Assembly (NCBI GenBank): GCA_035509415.1
Contig: DATJLQ010000031.1
Span: 1-8,998, forward strand
Origin: DATJLQ01 sp035509415
GTDB taxonomy: Bacteria > Pseudomonadota > Alphaproteobacteria > JACZXZ01
Length of the DNA: 8,998 nt
Direction: 5' to 3'
Part shown: one piece after another, positions 1 to 5,447 of the stretch
Layout of the letters: each line of letters starts with the position of its first letter
Numbering within the stretch: the stretch's first letter is position 1
Program-made: the position numbers and the translations under genes
The notes under the pieces: generated by a model
What the model was told of the DNA's origin: nothing
What the model saw: the letters and a program-made list of their open reading frames with translations, nothing else
Database searches by the model: none

Positions 1-54
1 CGAATTTCGCGAGAATCGTGGTGGCCGCGAATCCCGACATGGCGCCCAAGGCCA
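1..54 (-). CDS. Possible N-terminus of a leftward gene running off the window
   Basis: On the minus strand an ATG at 54-52 opens a frame that stays open to the window edge. It reads about 18 residues, mostly small and hydrophobic (MALGAMSGFAATTILAKF), as in the first membrane segment of a small transporter or a secreted protein. A second in-frame ATG lies at 39-37. No strong Shine-Dalgarno precedes either start, only GGA about 8 bases before the first. A weak promoter-like pair lies about 90 bases upstream on the same strand. In GC-rich DNA an 18-codon open frame is weak evidence, so this could be chance. No family can be named. Confidence 0.22.
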
Positions 55-143
55 TGGCGGGTCCGACCCAGGTACCGCGCGCGGCGTTGGGCGTAGGCGT
101 TGAGATGACGGGCTCCGATGCGATTGCGAGGACGGGCGGGGCT

Positions 144-174
144 CTTATATGGCCCGGCGCCGGAACCCTGTCCA
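144..174 (-). promoter_or_regulatory. Weak promoter candidate facing left
   Basis: On the minus strand TGGACA (174-169) is followed by the AT-rich CATATAAG (151-144). The match gives CATATA at 17 bp spacing or TATAAG at 19 bp. It would start transcription near 138, towards the possible leftward gene. It is one of the few AT-rich spots in this stretch. The hexamers and spacing are a compromise, so this is only a candidate. Confidence 0.25.
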
Positions 175-232
175 GCTTGCGCTCAGTCCGGTAGTGACGC
201 AGTTTGAAACTCCGGCCATGGTCCGAGTTCGC

Positions 233-350
233 GTCATCACCGGGCCCCCGGGACCGGCCATCGGCCGGCCCGAGGCCAAGCTTCACGTGCCGGTGATCCA
301 GGTCTTTCCAGCGCCAAGGCGTGGATGGCCGGACCAAGTCCGGCCATGAC
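233..350. repeat. Two-hairpin palindromic intergenic repeat, copy 1
   Basis: The stretch opens with GTCATCACCGGGC and ends with the reverse-complement-like CCGGCCATGAC, so the ends are inverted repeats. Inside are two hairpins. The left one pairs ATCACCGG with CCGGTGAT. The right one is a perfect 10-bp stem with a 3-base loop: ATGGCCGGAC (325-334), CAA, GTCCGGCCAT (338-347). The architecture matches copy 2 at 5252-5344. I recall GTCAT...GGATGGCCGG...CCATGAC repeats as common between genes in Bradyrhizobium and related alphaproteobacteria. The right hairpin lies 36-58 bases past the hydrolase stop codon and could protect or end that transcript, although it has no U-run. Confidence 0.7.
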
Positions 351-382
351 CCATGCCAGGATTTCAAACCGAGGCACTACTC

Positions 383-1387
383 TCAGTCCTTGCGCTCTTC
401 GGGCTGGAGATATTTGGCGAGAAAGGCCGGCACGCGCACGAGCGCGTCGGCGCGCGCGGCGGGGTCGGTGCCGGTGATCGGCACCACGCCGCTCGACGAG
501 GTGAATTGCGGCAGCTTGCGGATCGGCTGATCGGGCCAGTCGAAATCGTGATAGGCGCTGGGATAGATGTGGATCTCGACCGGCGCCCCGCGCGATTGCG
601 CGTCCCTGAGCATGGCGCGGCACGGCTCGGCCGGGGTCCAAACGTCCGCCGCGCCGACCAGCACCAGGAACGGAATCGACGTCGTCCAGGGCGTTCCGCT
701 GCGCAGGAGCGGCGGGAGCTTGGTCGAGGCGCACCAGCCCGGATAGAAGGCGACCGCGACGCGGAAATCCCCCTCGGGCAGGTCCTTCGGCCGGCCCAGG
801 CTCACGCTGCCGATCGAGAGCAGCACCGCGCCGCCGCCCTCGGACCAGCCCATCGCGCCGACCCGGTCCGGGCGCACGAAGGGCTGCGCCTGGAGCCAAA
901 GCAAGGCGCCGTAGGCATCGGCCGGCCGCGCGCGCAGCACGGCGACGTCGAAATTGCGCGGCCCGCACATGACGCGCACGTCGCGCGGCGTAAAGCTGTC
1001 GACCATCAAGACGGCGTAGCCGCGCGCGACCAGTAGCGCGGTCCAGGCGGTGACCCGCGCTTCGGGCTGGCCGTGGCGCAGCAAGCCGCCGCAGCCGTGA
1101 AGGAGCACGAGTGCCGGATGACGTGCCGTGTCGGCGGGGCGCACGAGATACCCGTCGAGCGAAACGCCGCGGTCGAGGGACGGAAATTGGACCTTGGCCG
1201 AGACGCTCGCGCTCGACTCCGCGGCGTGTGCGGCCGGACCCCAAGCCGTCAGGGCCGCGAGCAGGCCCAGGGCCCAAAGACCGAATGCCCAAAGACCGAA
1301 TGCCCAAAAACCGAGCGCGCGCGCGGTCGGATGCGCGCGACTCGCGGTGGCCGGTCTGGAACGGGCGCGGATCGGGACGCGGAACAT
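383..1387 (-). CDS. Secreted dienelactone hydrolase family protein (alpha/beta hydrolase)
   Basis: A 334-residue alpha/beta hydrolase of the dienelactone hydrolase family, which attacks esters or lactones with a serine or cysteine nucleophile; the substrate here is unknown. The oxyanion region HGCGG lies at 97-101. The nucleophile elbow GWSEGG puts the serine at 182. The acid is probably D248 (GAADVW) and the base H280 (YHDFDW), so the triad looks complete. The N-terminus is an export signal: an arginine-rich stretch (1-22), a hydrophobic core (26-49) and a likely cleavage site after AHA at 55, predicting a periplasmic enzyme. The core contains a 5-residue repeat (GLWAF) encoded by a 15-bp tandem repeat. 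The ATG at 1387 is preceded by GAGGGG about 5-8 bases upstream, which supports this start. The gene stands alone, divergent from NDUFA12. Confidence 0.85.
   Translation of the reverse strand: MFRVPIRARSRPATASRAHPTARALGFWAFGLWAFGLWALGLLAALTAWGPAAHAAESSASVSAKVQFPSLDRGVSLDGYLVRPADTARHPALVLLHGCGGLLRHGQPEARVTAWTALLVARGYAVLMVDSFTPRDVRVMCGPRNFDVAVLRARPADAYGALLWLQAQPFVRPDRVGAMGWSEGGGAVLLSIGSVSLGRPKDLPEGDFRVAVAFYPGWCASTKLPPLLRSGTPWTTSIPFLVLVGAADVWTPAEPCRAMLRDAQSRGAPVEIHIYPSAYHDFDWPDQPIRKLPQFTSSSGVVPITGTDPAARADALVRVPAFLAKYLQPEERKD
1272..1316. repeat. 15-bp tandem repeat inside the hydrolase signal peptide
   Basis: Two perfect copies of gcccaaagaccgaat (1272-1286 and 1287-1301) are followed by a third degenerate copy (1302-1316). 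The period is a multiple of three, so the reading frame is kept. On the minus strand the units add GLWAF/GFWAF blocks to the hydrophobic core of the signal peptide. Unit number could vary by slippage without breaking the gene. Confidence 0.85.
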
Positions 1388-1432
1388 GAGAGCCCCTCAC
1401 GCAGCTCCTGCGCAACCCCTTCATCGCGCAGG

Positions 1433-1438
1433 ATTATA
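1433..1438 (-). promoter_or_regulatory. Extended -10 promoter of the hydrolase gene
   Basis: The minus strand reads TGCTATAAT, a perfect -10 hexamer (1438-1433) with the TGn extension. The -35 region at 16-18 bp spacing is poor (TGGGGC-like), which extended -10 promoters tolerate. Transcription would start near 1426, leaving a leader of about 40 bases before the ATG at 1387. Confidence 0.5.
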
Positions 1439-1465
1439 GCAGAGACGCCGGCGCGGCCCCAGGGC

Positions 1466-1494
1466 TGGACGCGGGCGGCCTCAAATGCGATAGT
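1466..1494 (+). promoter_or_regulatory. Candidate promoter of the NDUFA12-mlaD unit
   Basis: TGGACG (1466-1471) and GATAGT (1489-1494) are 17 bp apart. The second is preceded by TGC, giving an extended -10. The predicted start is near 1501, about 30 bases before the NDUFA12 ATG. It lies back to back with the hydrolase promoter, so a regulator binding near 1440-1465 could affect both genes. Both hexamers are imperfect. Confidence 0.4.
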
Positions 1495-1531
1495 CCCGCG
1501 CGCTGAAACGCTGGCCGAGGATTTCCTTTCC

Positions 1532-1900
1532 ATGACCATCGGAACGCGCCTTTTCACCTGGCTCCACGGCGAGCTGGTCGGCGCCGATGCTGACGGCAAC
1601 CGCTATTACCGCGAGAAGGGCGGCGTGCGCCGGGACGTGGGCGGGCTCGACCGCGAGCGGCGCTGGGTGATCTATCGCGGCGAGGCCGAGGGCTCGAAAG
1701 TGCCGCCCGAGTGGCACGCCTGGCTGCACCATACGGTCGAGGCGCCGCCCAAGGATTCGGCGCCGCGCCGCGCCTGGCTCAAGAAGCACCTGCCCAACCA
1801 GACCGGCACTTCCGCCGCCTACCGGCCGCGCGGCCACGAATATCGCGGCGCCAAGCGTGCGCCCGCGACGGGCGATTACGAGCCCTGGCGGCCCGAGTAG
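1532..1900 (+). CDS. NDUFA12 family subunit of NADH:ubiquinone oxidoreductase
   Basis: A 122-residue homologue of the NDUFA12 (17.2 kDa) accessory subunit of respiratory complex I. In alphaproteobacteria and mitochondria this subunit sits on the matrix/cytoplasmic arm and aids assembly or stability; it has no catalytic centre. The family signature is clear: D-x-x-GNRYYREKG at about 25-35, RRWVIYRGEAEGSKVPPEWH at about 46-65 and a C-terminal basic/proline stretch ending YEPWRPE. The length is normal for bacterial members. The frame is open from 1073, but the family start is the ATG at 1532, with GAGG 11 bases upstream. It leads an operon with two MlaD-type genes 20 bp downstream; as far as I recall, NDUFA12 next to mlaD, DUF2155, aat and acc genes is a recurring alphaproteobacterial arrangement. 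Confidence 0.92.
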   Translation: MTIGTRLFTWLHGELVGADADGNRYYREKGGVRRDVGGLDRERRWVIYRGEAEGSKVPPEWHAWLHHTVEAPPKDSAPRRAWLKKHLPNQTGTSAAYRPRGHEYRGAKRAPATGDYEPWRPE

Positions 1901-1920
1901 CGATCGGCGGGGAGGGCTCG

Positions 1921-2406
1921 TTGGCGCTCAAGATCAGCCGCGACATCAGCGAGGTCCTGGTCGGCGCGGTGGCACTGGCCGCGTTCGCGGCCTTCGTCGC
2001 CTTCGCCTTCACGGTCAACCAGCGCTCGATCACGGGATACCCGCTGGTGGCGCGCTACAATCACATCGACGGGTTGGCGCTCCACGCCGACGTGCGGCTC
2101 GCCGGCATCCGCGTCGGCGAGGTGGTGGGCGAGACGCTCGACCCCGCGACCGACCAGGCCGTCGTCACCATGACGATCGAGAACGGAGTCGAGATTCCGG
2201 ACGACAGCGCGGCGATCGTCGCGACCGAGGGGCTGCTCGGCTCGAAGTTCATCAAGATCGATCCGGGCGGCGACGAGCGGTCGCTCAAGCCGGGACAGAG
2301 CTTCGACTACGTGCAGGATTCGGTCGATCTCGAGCATCTGCTCCAGCTCGTGGTGGAGCAGGCGGAGGCGCGGCGCGCGGCCGCGCATGCGCCGAGTCCG
2401 AATTAG
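1921..2406 (+). CDS. mlaD: MlaD-type MCE domain protein (first of tandem pair)
   Basis: A 161-residue protein of the MlaD/MCE family, the periplasmic lipid-binding component of the Mla system that moves phospholipids between the outer and inner membranes. One N-terminal transmembrane helix (about 11-31) anchors it in the inner membrane. The MCE domain follows (about 38-116), including the hydrophobic GLLGSKF loop at 104-110 and the short C-terminal helix (136-150) that in MlaD hexamers lines the pore. The start is inferred as TTG at 1921 because GGGGAGGG ends 4 bases upstream and translation from it gives the normal MlaD N-terminus; there is no suitable ATG. It lies between NDUFA12 and a second MCE gene. 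No mlaE, mlaF, mlaB or mlaC lies in the window, so partner genes must be elsewhere. Confidence 0.85.
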   Translation: MALKISRDISEVLVGAVALAAFAAFVAFAFTVNQRSITGYPLVARYNHIDGLALHADVRLAGIRVGEVVGETLDPATDQAVVTMTIENGVEIPDDSAAIVATEGLLGSKFIKIDPGGDERSLKPGQSFDYVQDSVDLEHLLQLVVEQAEARRAAAHAPSPN

Positions 2407-2430
2407 CGCGCGCGACGGCGAGGAGGCGAG

Positions 2431-3024
2431 ATGCTGGGAAAAAACCTGGTCGAGACCATCATGGGCGCCTTCGTCCTATTGGTGGCGGCGATGTTCCTCG
2501 GCTTCGCCTATTTCTCGGCCGACCTCTCGCCCTCGGGCGGCTATCCGGTGACGGCGCAGTTCAGCTCGGTCGACGGGCTGAGCCCCGGCTCGGACGTGCG
2601 CATCGGCGGCGTCAAGGTCGGCATCGTCAGCTCGCAGTCGGTCGACCAGAAGGATTATCGCGCGCGCGTGACCATGGATCTGCAGCCCTCGGTCAAGCTC
2701 CCGACCGACACCAAGGCCGAGATCGCGAGCGCGGGGCTGCTCGGCGGCAGCTACGTCAAGATCGTGCCCGGCCACGCCGCGACCTTCATCGCGCCCGGCG
2801 GCGAGATCAAGAACACCCAAGGCGCCATCGTGCTCGAGGAGCTCCTGGGCAAGATCATCTTCCTCGCGACCGATCAGGGCGGCCCAAGCTCGGGTGGCCC
2901 AAGCTCGGGCGCCCAAGCCCCAGCGCCTAATTCGGGCACGCCAAGTCCGGGTACGCCAAGTCCGAGCATGCCAAGTCCGGGTGCGTCCGGGCCAGGGACG
3001 GGAAATGGCGCCCCCACCAAGTGA
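2431..3024 (+). CDS. MlaD-type MCE domain protein with Gly/Ser/Pro-rich tail (second of tandem pair)
   Basis: A 197-residue paralogue of the preceding MlaD. It has an N-terminal transmembrane helix (about 9-28), an MCE domain (about 38-112, with GLLGGSYVKI at 102-111) and a C-terminal helix (131-146, VLEELLGKIIF). From about 149 to the end it is a low-complexity Gly/Ser/Pro/Ala tail of nearly 50 residues. Part of the tail is built from 5-residue units (GGPSS, then GTPSP) encoded by 15-bp tandem repeats. The ATG is preceded by AGGAGG with 4 bases between. It follows the first mlaD by 24 bp and overlaps the methyltransferase by 20 bp. The two MCE proteins could form a mixed ring or separate transporters; the sequence does not decide this. 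Confidence 0.85.
   Translation: MLGKNLVETIMGAFVLLVAAMFLGFAYFSADLSPSGGYPVTAQFSSVDGLSPGSDVRIGGVKVGIVSSQSVDQKDYRARVTMDLQPSVKLPTDTKAEIASAGLLGGSYVKIVPGHAATFIAPGGEIKNTQGAIVLEELLGKIIFLATDQGGPSSGGPSSGAQAPAPNSGTPSPGTPSPSMPSPGASGPGTGNGAPTK
2881..2982. repeat. Two 15-bp tandem repeat blocks in the MCE protein tail
   Basis: Block one is two copies of ggcccaagctcggg(t/c) at 2881-2910, followed by a decayed third. Block two is three copies of a(c/t)gccaagtccg(g/a)g(t/c) at 2938-2952, 2953-2967 and 2968-2982. All are in frame and encode GGPSS and GTPSP-like units. The blocks differ but share a CCAAG(C/T)(C/T)CGGG core, suggesting repeated local expansion and drift. Confidence 0.85.
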
Positions 3025-3799
3025 CGAATCGGACCCGCCCGCGAGCGCCATGCGCTGGGACCCCGAGCGCTATGGCCGCACCGCGCGCTTCGTCGCCGAT
3101 CTCGGCATGCCGGTGGTGGCGCTCCTGGCGGTCAAGCCCGGCGAGCGCGTCCTCGATCTCGGCTGCGGCGACGGTGCGCTCACGCTCAAGCTCAAGGAGC
3201 TGGGAGCGCTCGTGGTCGGCGTCGACCAGAGCGCCGAGCAGGTCGCGGCCGCGCGCGCCCTCGGCCTCGACGCGCGCGTCATGGACGCGACCCGGCTCGA
3301 GTTCGCCAACGAATTCGACGCCGTGTTCTCGAACGCGACGCTCCACTGGGTGAAGGACGCGGGTGCCGCGATCGCGGGCGTGCACCGGGCGCTCAAGTCG
3401 GGCGGCCGCTTCGTCGGCGAGTTCGGCGGCGAGGGCAACATTCAAAGCGTTCGCCGCGTGCTCCATTCGGTGCTCGCGCTACGCGGCCTCGATCCCAAGG
3501 CGGCCGACCCCTGGTACTACCCGACCCCGGCCGAATATAGAGCGCGCCTCGAGGCCTCGGGCTTCGTCGTGCGCGCGATCGAGCATTTCCCGCGCCCGAC
3601 GCCGCTGCCCACGGGCCTCGAGGATTGGCTCGCGAACTTCGCCCAGAGCTTCATCGACCGGGTGCCGGCGGCCGAGCGGGCCGGCTTCGTCGAGGAGGTC
3701 GTGGCGCGGCTCAAGCCGAGCCTCTACGACGCCGTGAGCGGGCGTTGGGTGGTCGACTATGTGCGGCTCCGCTTCGCGGCCGAAAAGCCCCGGCGCTGA
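3005..3799 (+). CDS. Class I SAM-dependent methyltransferase
   Basis: A 264-residue Rossmann-fold methyltransferase that uses S-adenosylmethionine. Motif I is VLDLGCGDG (49-57). The acidic residue that binds the SAM ribose is D74 in VVGVDQS. The post-II motif is FDAVFSNATLHWV (104-116), with the SNA-LHWV form seen in the trans-aconitate/biotin-synthesis-like methyltransferase group. GGRFVGEFGG (133-142) follows, then a C-terminal region with PWYYPTPAEYRARLEASGF. The acceptor is unknown. The ATG at 3005 has AGGGACGGG just upstream and overlaps the MCE gene by 20 bp, so translation is probably coupled. A shorter start at 3050 (MRWDPE) keeps all motifs but lacks a ribosome binding site. As the last gene of the NDUFA12-mlaD unit, a role in lipid or complex I biology is possible but unsupported. 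Confidence 0.83.
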   Translation: MAPPPSDESDPPASAMRWDPERYGRTARFVADLGMPVVALLAVKPGERVLDLGCGDGALTLKLKELGALVVGVDQSAEQVAAARALGLDARVMDATRLEFANEFDAVFSNATLHWVKDAGAAIAGVHRALKSGGRFVGEFGGEGNIQSVRRVLHSVLALRGLDPKAADPWYYPTPAEYRARLEASGFVVRAIEHFPRPTPLPTGLEDWLANFAQSFIDRVPAAERAGFVEEVVARLKPSLYDAVSGRWVVDYVRLRFAAEKPRR

Positions 3800-3867
3800 G
3801 GAAATCGGCGCGGGCGCCGGGGATGCGGACGACGCCGGGGAGCGGTCGCAATTCCGCCGCACTCCCC

Positions 3868-3875
3868 TATATGAT
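3868..3875 (+). promoter_or_regulatory. Candidate -10 element upstream of the small helical protein gene
   Basis: TATATGAT (3868-3875) contains TATGAT, five of six matches to a -10 hexamer, in otherwise GC-rich DNA about 50 bases before the TTG start. No good -35 is visible at 16-18 bp. It would let this gene and DUF2155 be transcribed apart from the methyltransferase, which ends 126 bp upstream. Confidence 0.35.
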
Positions 3876-3925
3876 AGGGCCGGTCCCGCGCCCCGGGGCC
3901 TAAAAGAGCCAAGCGAGCAGCAGCC

Positions 3926-4159
3926 TTGAAGAAGAAAGCCCCCGCGATCGAGTTCCCGGTCTGGCGCACGCCCGAGGGCGAGGCGGTCTCCTGCCTCGAC
4001 AAGATCAAGGTGCTCAACGAGAACCTGCAGGAGATCCACGAGCTCTCCCAGGAGGCGCTCGAGGACGCGATCCTCATGGGCTGCGACGAGGGCCAGGTAC
4101 GCGCGACGCTCAAGCACCTGCTCGAGACCCTCGACAACCCTTACCGGAAGAAGGCGTGA
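3926..4159 (+). CDS. Small conserved-looking helical protein of unknown function
   Basis: A 77-residue protein I do not recognise by name. It has a lysine-rich start (MKKK), a short segment with PVWRTPEGEAVSC (11-23), then a largely helical acidic body (24-70) and a basic end (NPYRKK). Two cysteines, C23 and C53 (LMGCDE), might bind metal or pair. There is no signal peptide or membrane segment, so it is probably cytoplasmic. The frame has no ATG before residue 51, so TTG at 3926 is the likely start, with only a weak purine stretch (GCGAGCAG) before it. Its stop overlaps the next ATG as TGATG, so it is translationally coupled to the DUF2155 gene. Ordered amino acid use and tight coupling argue that it is real. 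Confidence 0.72.
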   Translation: MKKKAPAIEFPVWRTPEGEAVSCLDKIKVLNENLQEIHELSQEALEDAILMGCDEGQVRATLKHLLETLDNPYRKKA

Positions 4160-4575
4160 TGCGCCGCGCGCGCCCGCTCCTCGCCGCACGCCTGCCAGCC
4201 CTCCTGGCGGCTGCCTTGTGCGCGACCCTCGGCGCCAGCGCCGGCACGGCGCGCGCCGACAGCTGGATCGACAACAACGTGGCCGTGCTGCAGGTGCTCG
4301 ACAAGGTGGTGTCGCGCATCTCGACCATCGACGCGCCGATCGGGAAGCCGGTCGCTTTCGGCACGCTCGAGATCACGGTGCGCGCGTGCCGCAAGCATCC
4401 GCCCGAGGAGCCGCCCGAATCCGCCGCCTTCATCGAGATTCGCGAGAAGAAGGCGGACGAGGCGGCGAAGCTCGAGTTCAGCGGCTGGATGTTCGCGTCC
4501 TCGCCCGCCCTCTCGACGCTCCAGGACCCGGTCTACGACGTCTGGGTGGTGGACTGCAAGAATTCCAAGAGCTGA
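4159..4575 (+). CDS. DUF2155 domain-containing exported protein
   Basis: A 138-residue protein with a cleavable signal peptide (basic MRRARP, hydrophobic 7-30, likely cleavage after ARA at 33). The mature part matches the alphaproteobacterial DUF2155 family: LDKVVSRISTIDAPIGKP (about 47-64), FGTLEITVRACRKHPPEEPP (about 66-85), FSGWMFASSPALS (about 110-122) and YDVWVVDCK near the end. The family role is unknown. The two cysteines of the mature part (RACRK and VDCK) could form a disulfide in the periplasm. I chose ATG 4159 over the in-frame GTG just before it because the ATG forms TGATG with the upstream stop and has GGAAGAAGG 5-13 bases upstream. The last 43 bp overlap the 3' end of aat on the other strand. 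Confidence 0.88.
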   Translation: MRRARPLLAARLPALLAAALCATLGASAGTARADSWIDNNVAVLQVLDKVVSRISTIDAPIGKPVAFGTLEITVRACRKHPPEEPPESAAFIEIREKKADEAAKLEFSGWMFASSPALSTLQDPVYDVWVVDCKNSKS

Positions 4576-5183
4576 TCGCGCCCGAGCTCGCGCGCGAGCT
4601 CGGCGTTGCGCCGGAGGGCCGCCGAAAGGCGCCGCCGGTACTCGTCGCGCGCGATCTCGAGCGCGCCGAACTGCGCCAGATGCTTGGTGATGAACTGGGT
4701 GTCGAGAAGCATGAAGCCGCCCGCGACCATGCGCGCCACGAGATGGACGAGCGCCACCTTGCTCGCGTCGCGCGCGCGGCTGAACATGCTCTCGCCGAAG
4801 AACGCGGCCCCGAGCGCCACGCCGTAGAGCCCGCCCACGAGTTCGCCGTCCTGCCAGCACTCGACGCTGTGGCCGACGCCCATCTCGTAGAGGCCGAGAT
4901 AGAGGCGGCGGATGTCGTCGTTGATCCAGCTGTCGGGCCGCTCGGCGCGCGCCTCGGCGCAAGCGTCGAGGGTGGCGGCGAAGGCGCGGTCGACATGGAC
5001 CTCGAACGGCTCCTGGCGCACGGTCTTGCGCAGGCGGCGCGGCACGTGGAAGCGCTCGAGCGGCAGGATGCCGCGCTCCTCGGGGTCGAGCCAATAGAGC
5101 TGGGCGCTGGTGCGGCTGTCCGCCATCGGGAACACGCCGACCGCATAGGCGCGTAGCAGCAGCTCGGGGGTGAGCTCGGCCAT
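4533..5183 (-). CDS. aat: Leucyl/phenylalanyl-tRNA--protein transferase
   Basis: A 216-residue Aat, which moves Leu or Phe from charged tRNA to proteins with N-terminal Arg or Lys, marking them for ClpS/ClpAP degradation (N-degron pathway) in the cytoplasm. The family core is intact: LLLRAYAVGVFPMADS (8-23), PDSWINDDI (83-91), GHSVECWQDGELVGGLYGV (104-122), GESMFSRARDASKVAL (130-145) and LLDTQF (159-164), which holds the catalytic-region aspartate (D161). It is shorter than the 234-residue E. coli enzyme at the N-terminus, as expected for alphaproteobacterial forms. The ATG at 5183 gives the family's normal start. There is no Shine-Dalgarno, and a perfect -10 box ends 6 bases upstream, suggesting a leaderless mRNA. 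Its 3' end overlaps DUF2155. Confidence 0.93.
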   Translation of the reverse strand: MAELTPELLLRAYAVGVFPMADSRTSAQLYWLDPEERGILPLERFHVPRRLRKTVRQEPFEVHVDRAFAATLDACAEARAERPDSWINDDIRRLYLGLYEMGVGHSVECWQDGELVGGLYGVALGAAFFGESMFSRARDASKVALVHLVARMVAGGFMLLDTQFITKHLAQFGALEIARDEYRRRLSAALRRNAELARELGRDQLLEFLQSTTQTS

Positions 5184-5189
5184 GGGGGA

Positions 5190-5217
5190 ATTATAACGCG
5201 GGCATAGGCGCGCCCAA
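5190..5217 (-). promoter_or_regulatory. aat promoter, probably producing a leaderless transcript
   Basis: On the minus strand TATAAT (5195-5190), a perfect -10, is preceded by TTGGGC (5217-5212) at 16 bp. Only six bases (TTCCCC-like) separate the -10 from the aat ATG. A start 7-8 bases past the -10 would fall on or next to the A of the ATG. The absence of any ribosome binding site fits. Confidence 0.55.
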
Positions 5218-5251
5218 AGACCCCGCGATACGGGACCGTCACGTCAATATT

Positions 5252-5344
5252 GTCATGCCCGGGCCGGCCGAAGGCCGTGACCCGGGCATCCACGTCTGTC
5301 ACTTAAGTAAAGACATGGATGGCCGGGACGAGCCCGGCCATGAC
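5252..5344. repeat. Two-hairpin palindromic intergenic repeat, copy 2
   Basis: The element runs from GTCATGCCCGGGC to GCCCGGCCATGAC, with inverted ends. The left hairpin pairs ATGCCCGGG (5255-5263) with CCCGGGCAT (5281-5289) and contains an inner hairpin CGGCC-GAA-GGCCG. The right hairpin pairs ATGGCCGGG (5319-5327) with CCCGGCCAT (5333-5341). The arms also pair across the centre, CATCCACGTCT with AGACATGGATG, with one mismatch. It lies between aat and the GIY-YIG gene, upstream of both. Design and end sequences match copy 1 at 233-350. Confidence 0.78.
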
Positions 5345-5447
5345 GGTCGTAGGGAGTCCTATACCGTTGGCCCCGGACAGGCTATTGGAAATATCCAGTG
5401 TTCATGTGAGCATTGCGACGAGCCGACGCGCGTGCCAGCATTCCGGC

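Noticed and set aside
237..1424. 395-codon minus frame overlapping the hydrolase in another phase
   Set aside because: Its composition is almost only Arg, Ala, Gly and Pro, and the overlapping frame carries a complete hydrolase with signal peptide and triad.
3791..3900. Rho-independent terminator after the methyltransferase (GGCGC...GCGCC and CCCCGGGG)
   Set aside because: Stems are 4-5 bp with loops too small, and no run of T follows.
5319..5447. Upstream start for the GIY-YIG protein at 5319
   Set aside because: That ATG lies in the hairpin of the intergenic repeat, and the extra 43 residues do not resemble the family, which begins near MRDAWIYIV.
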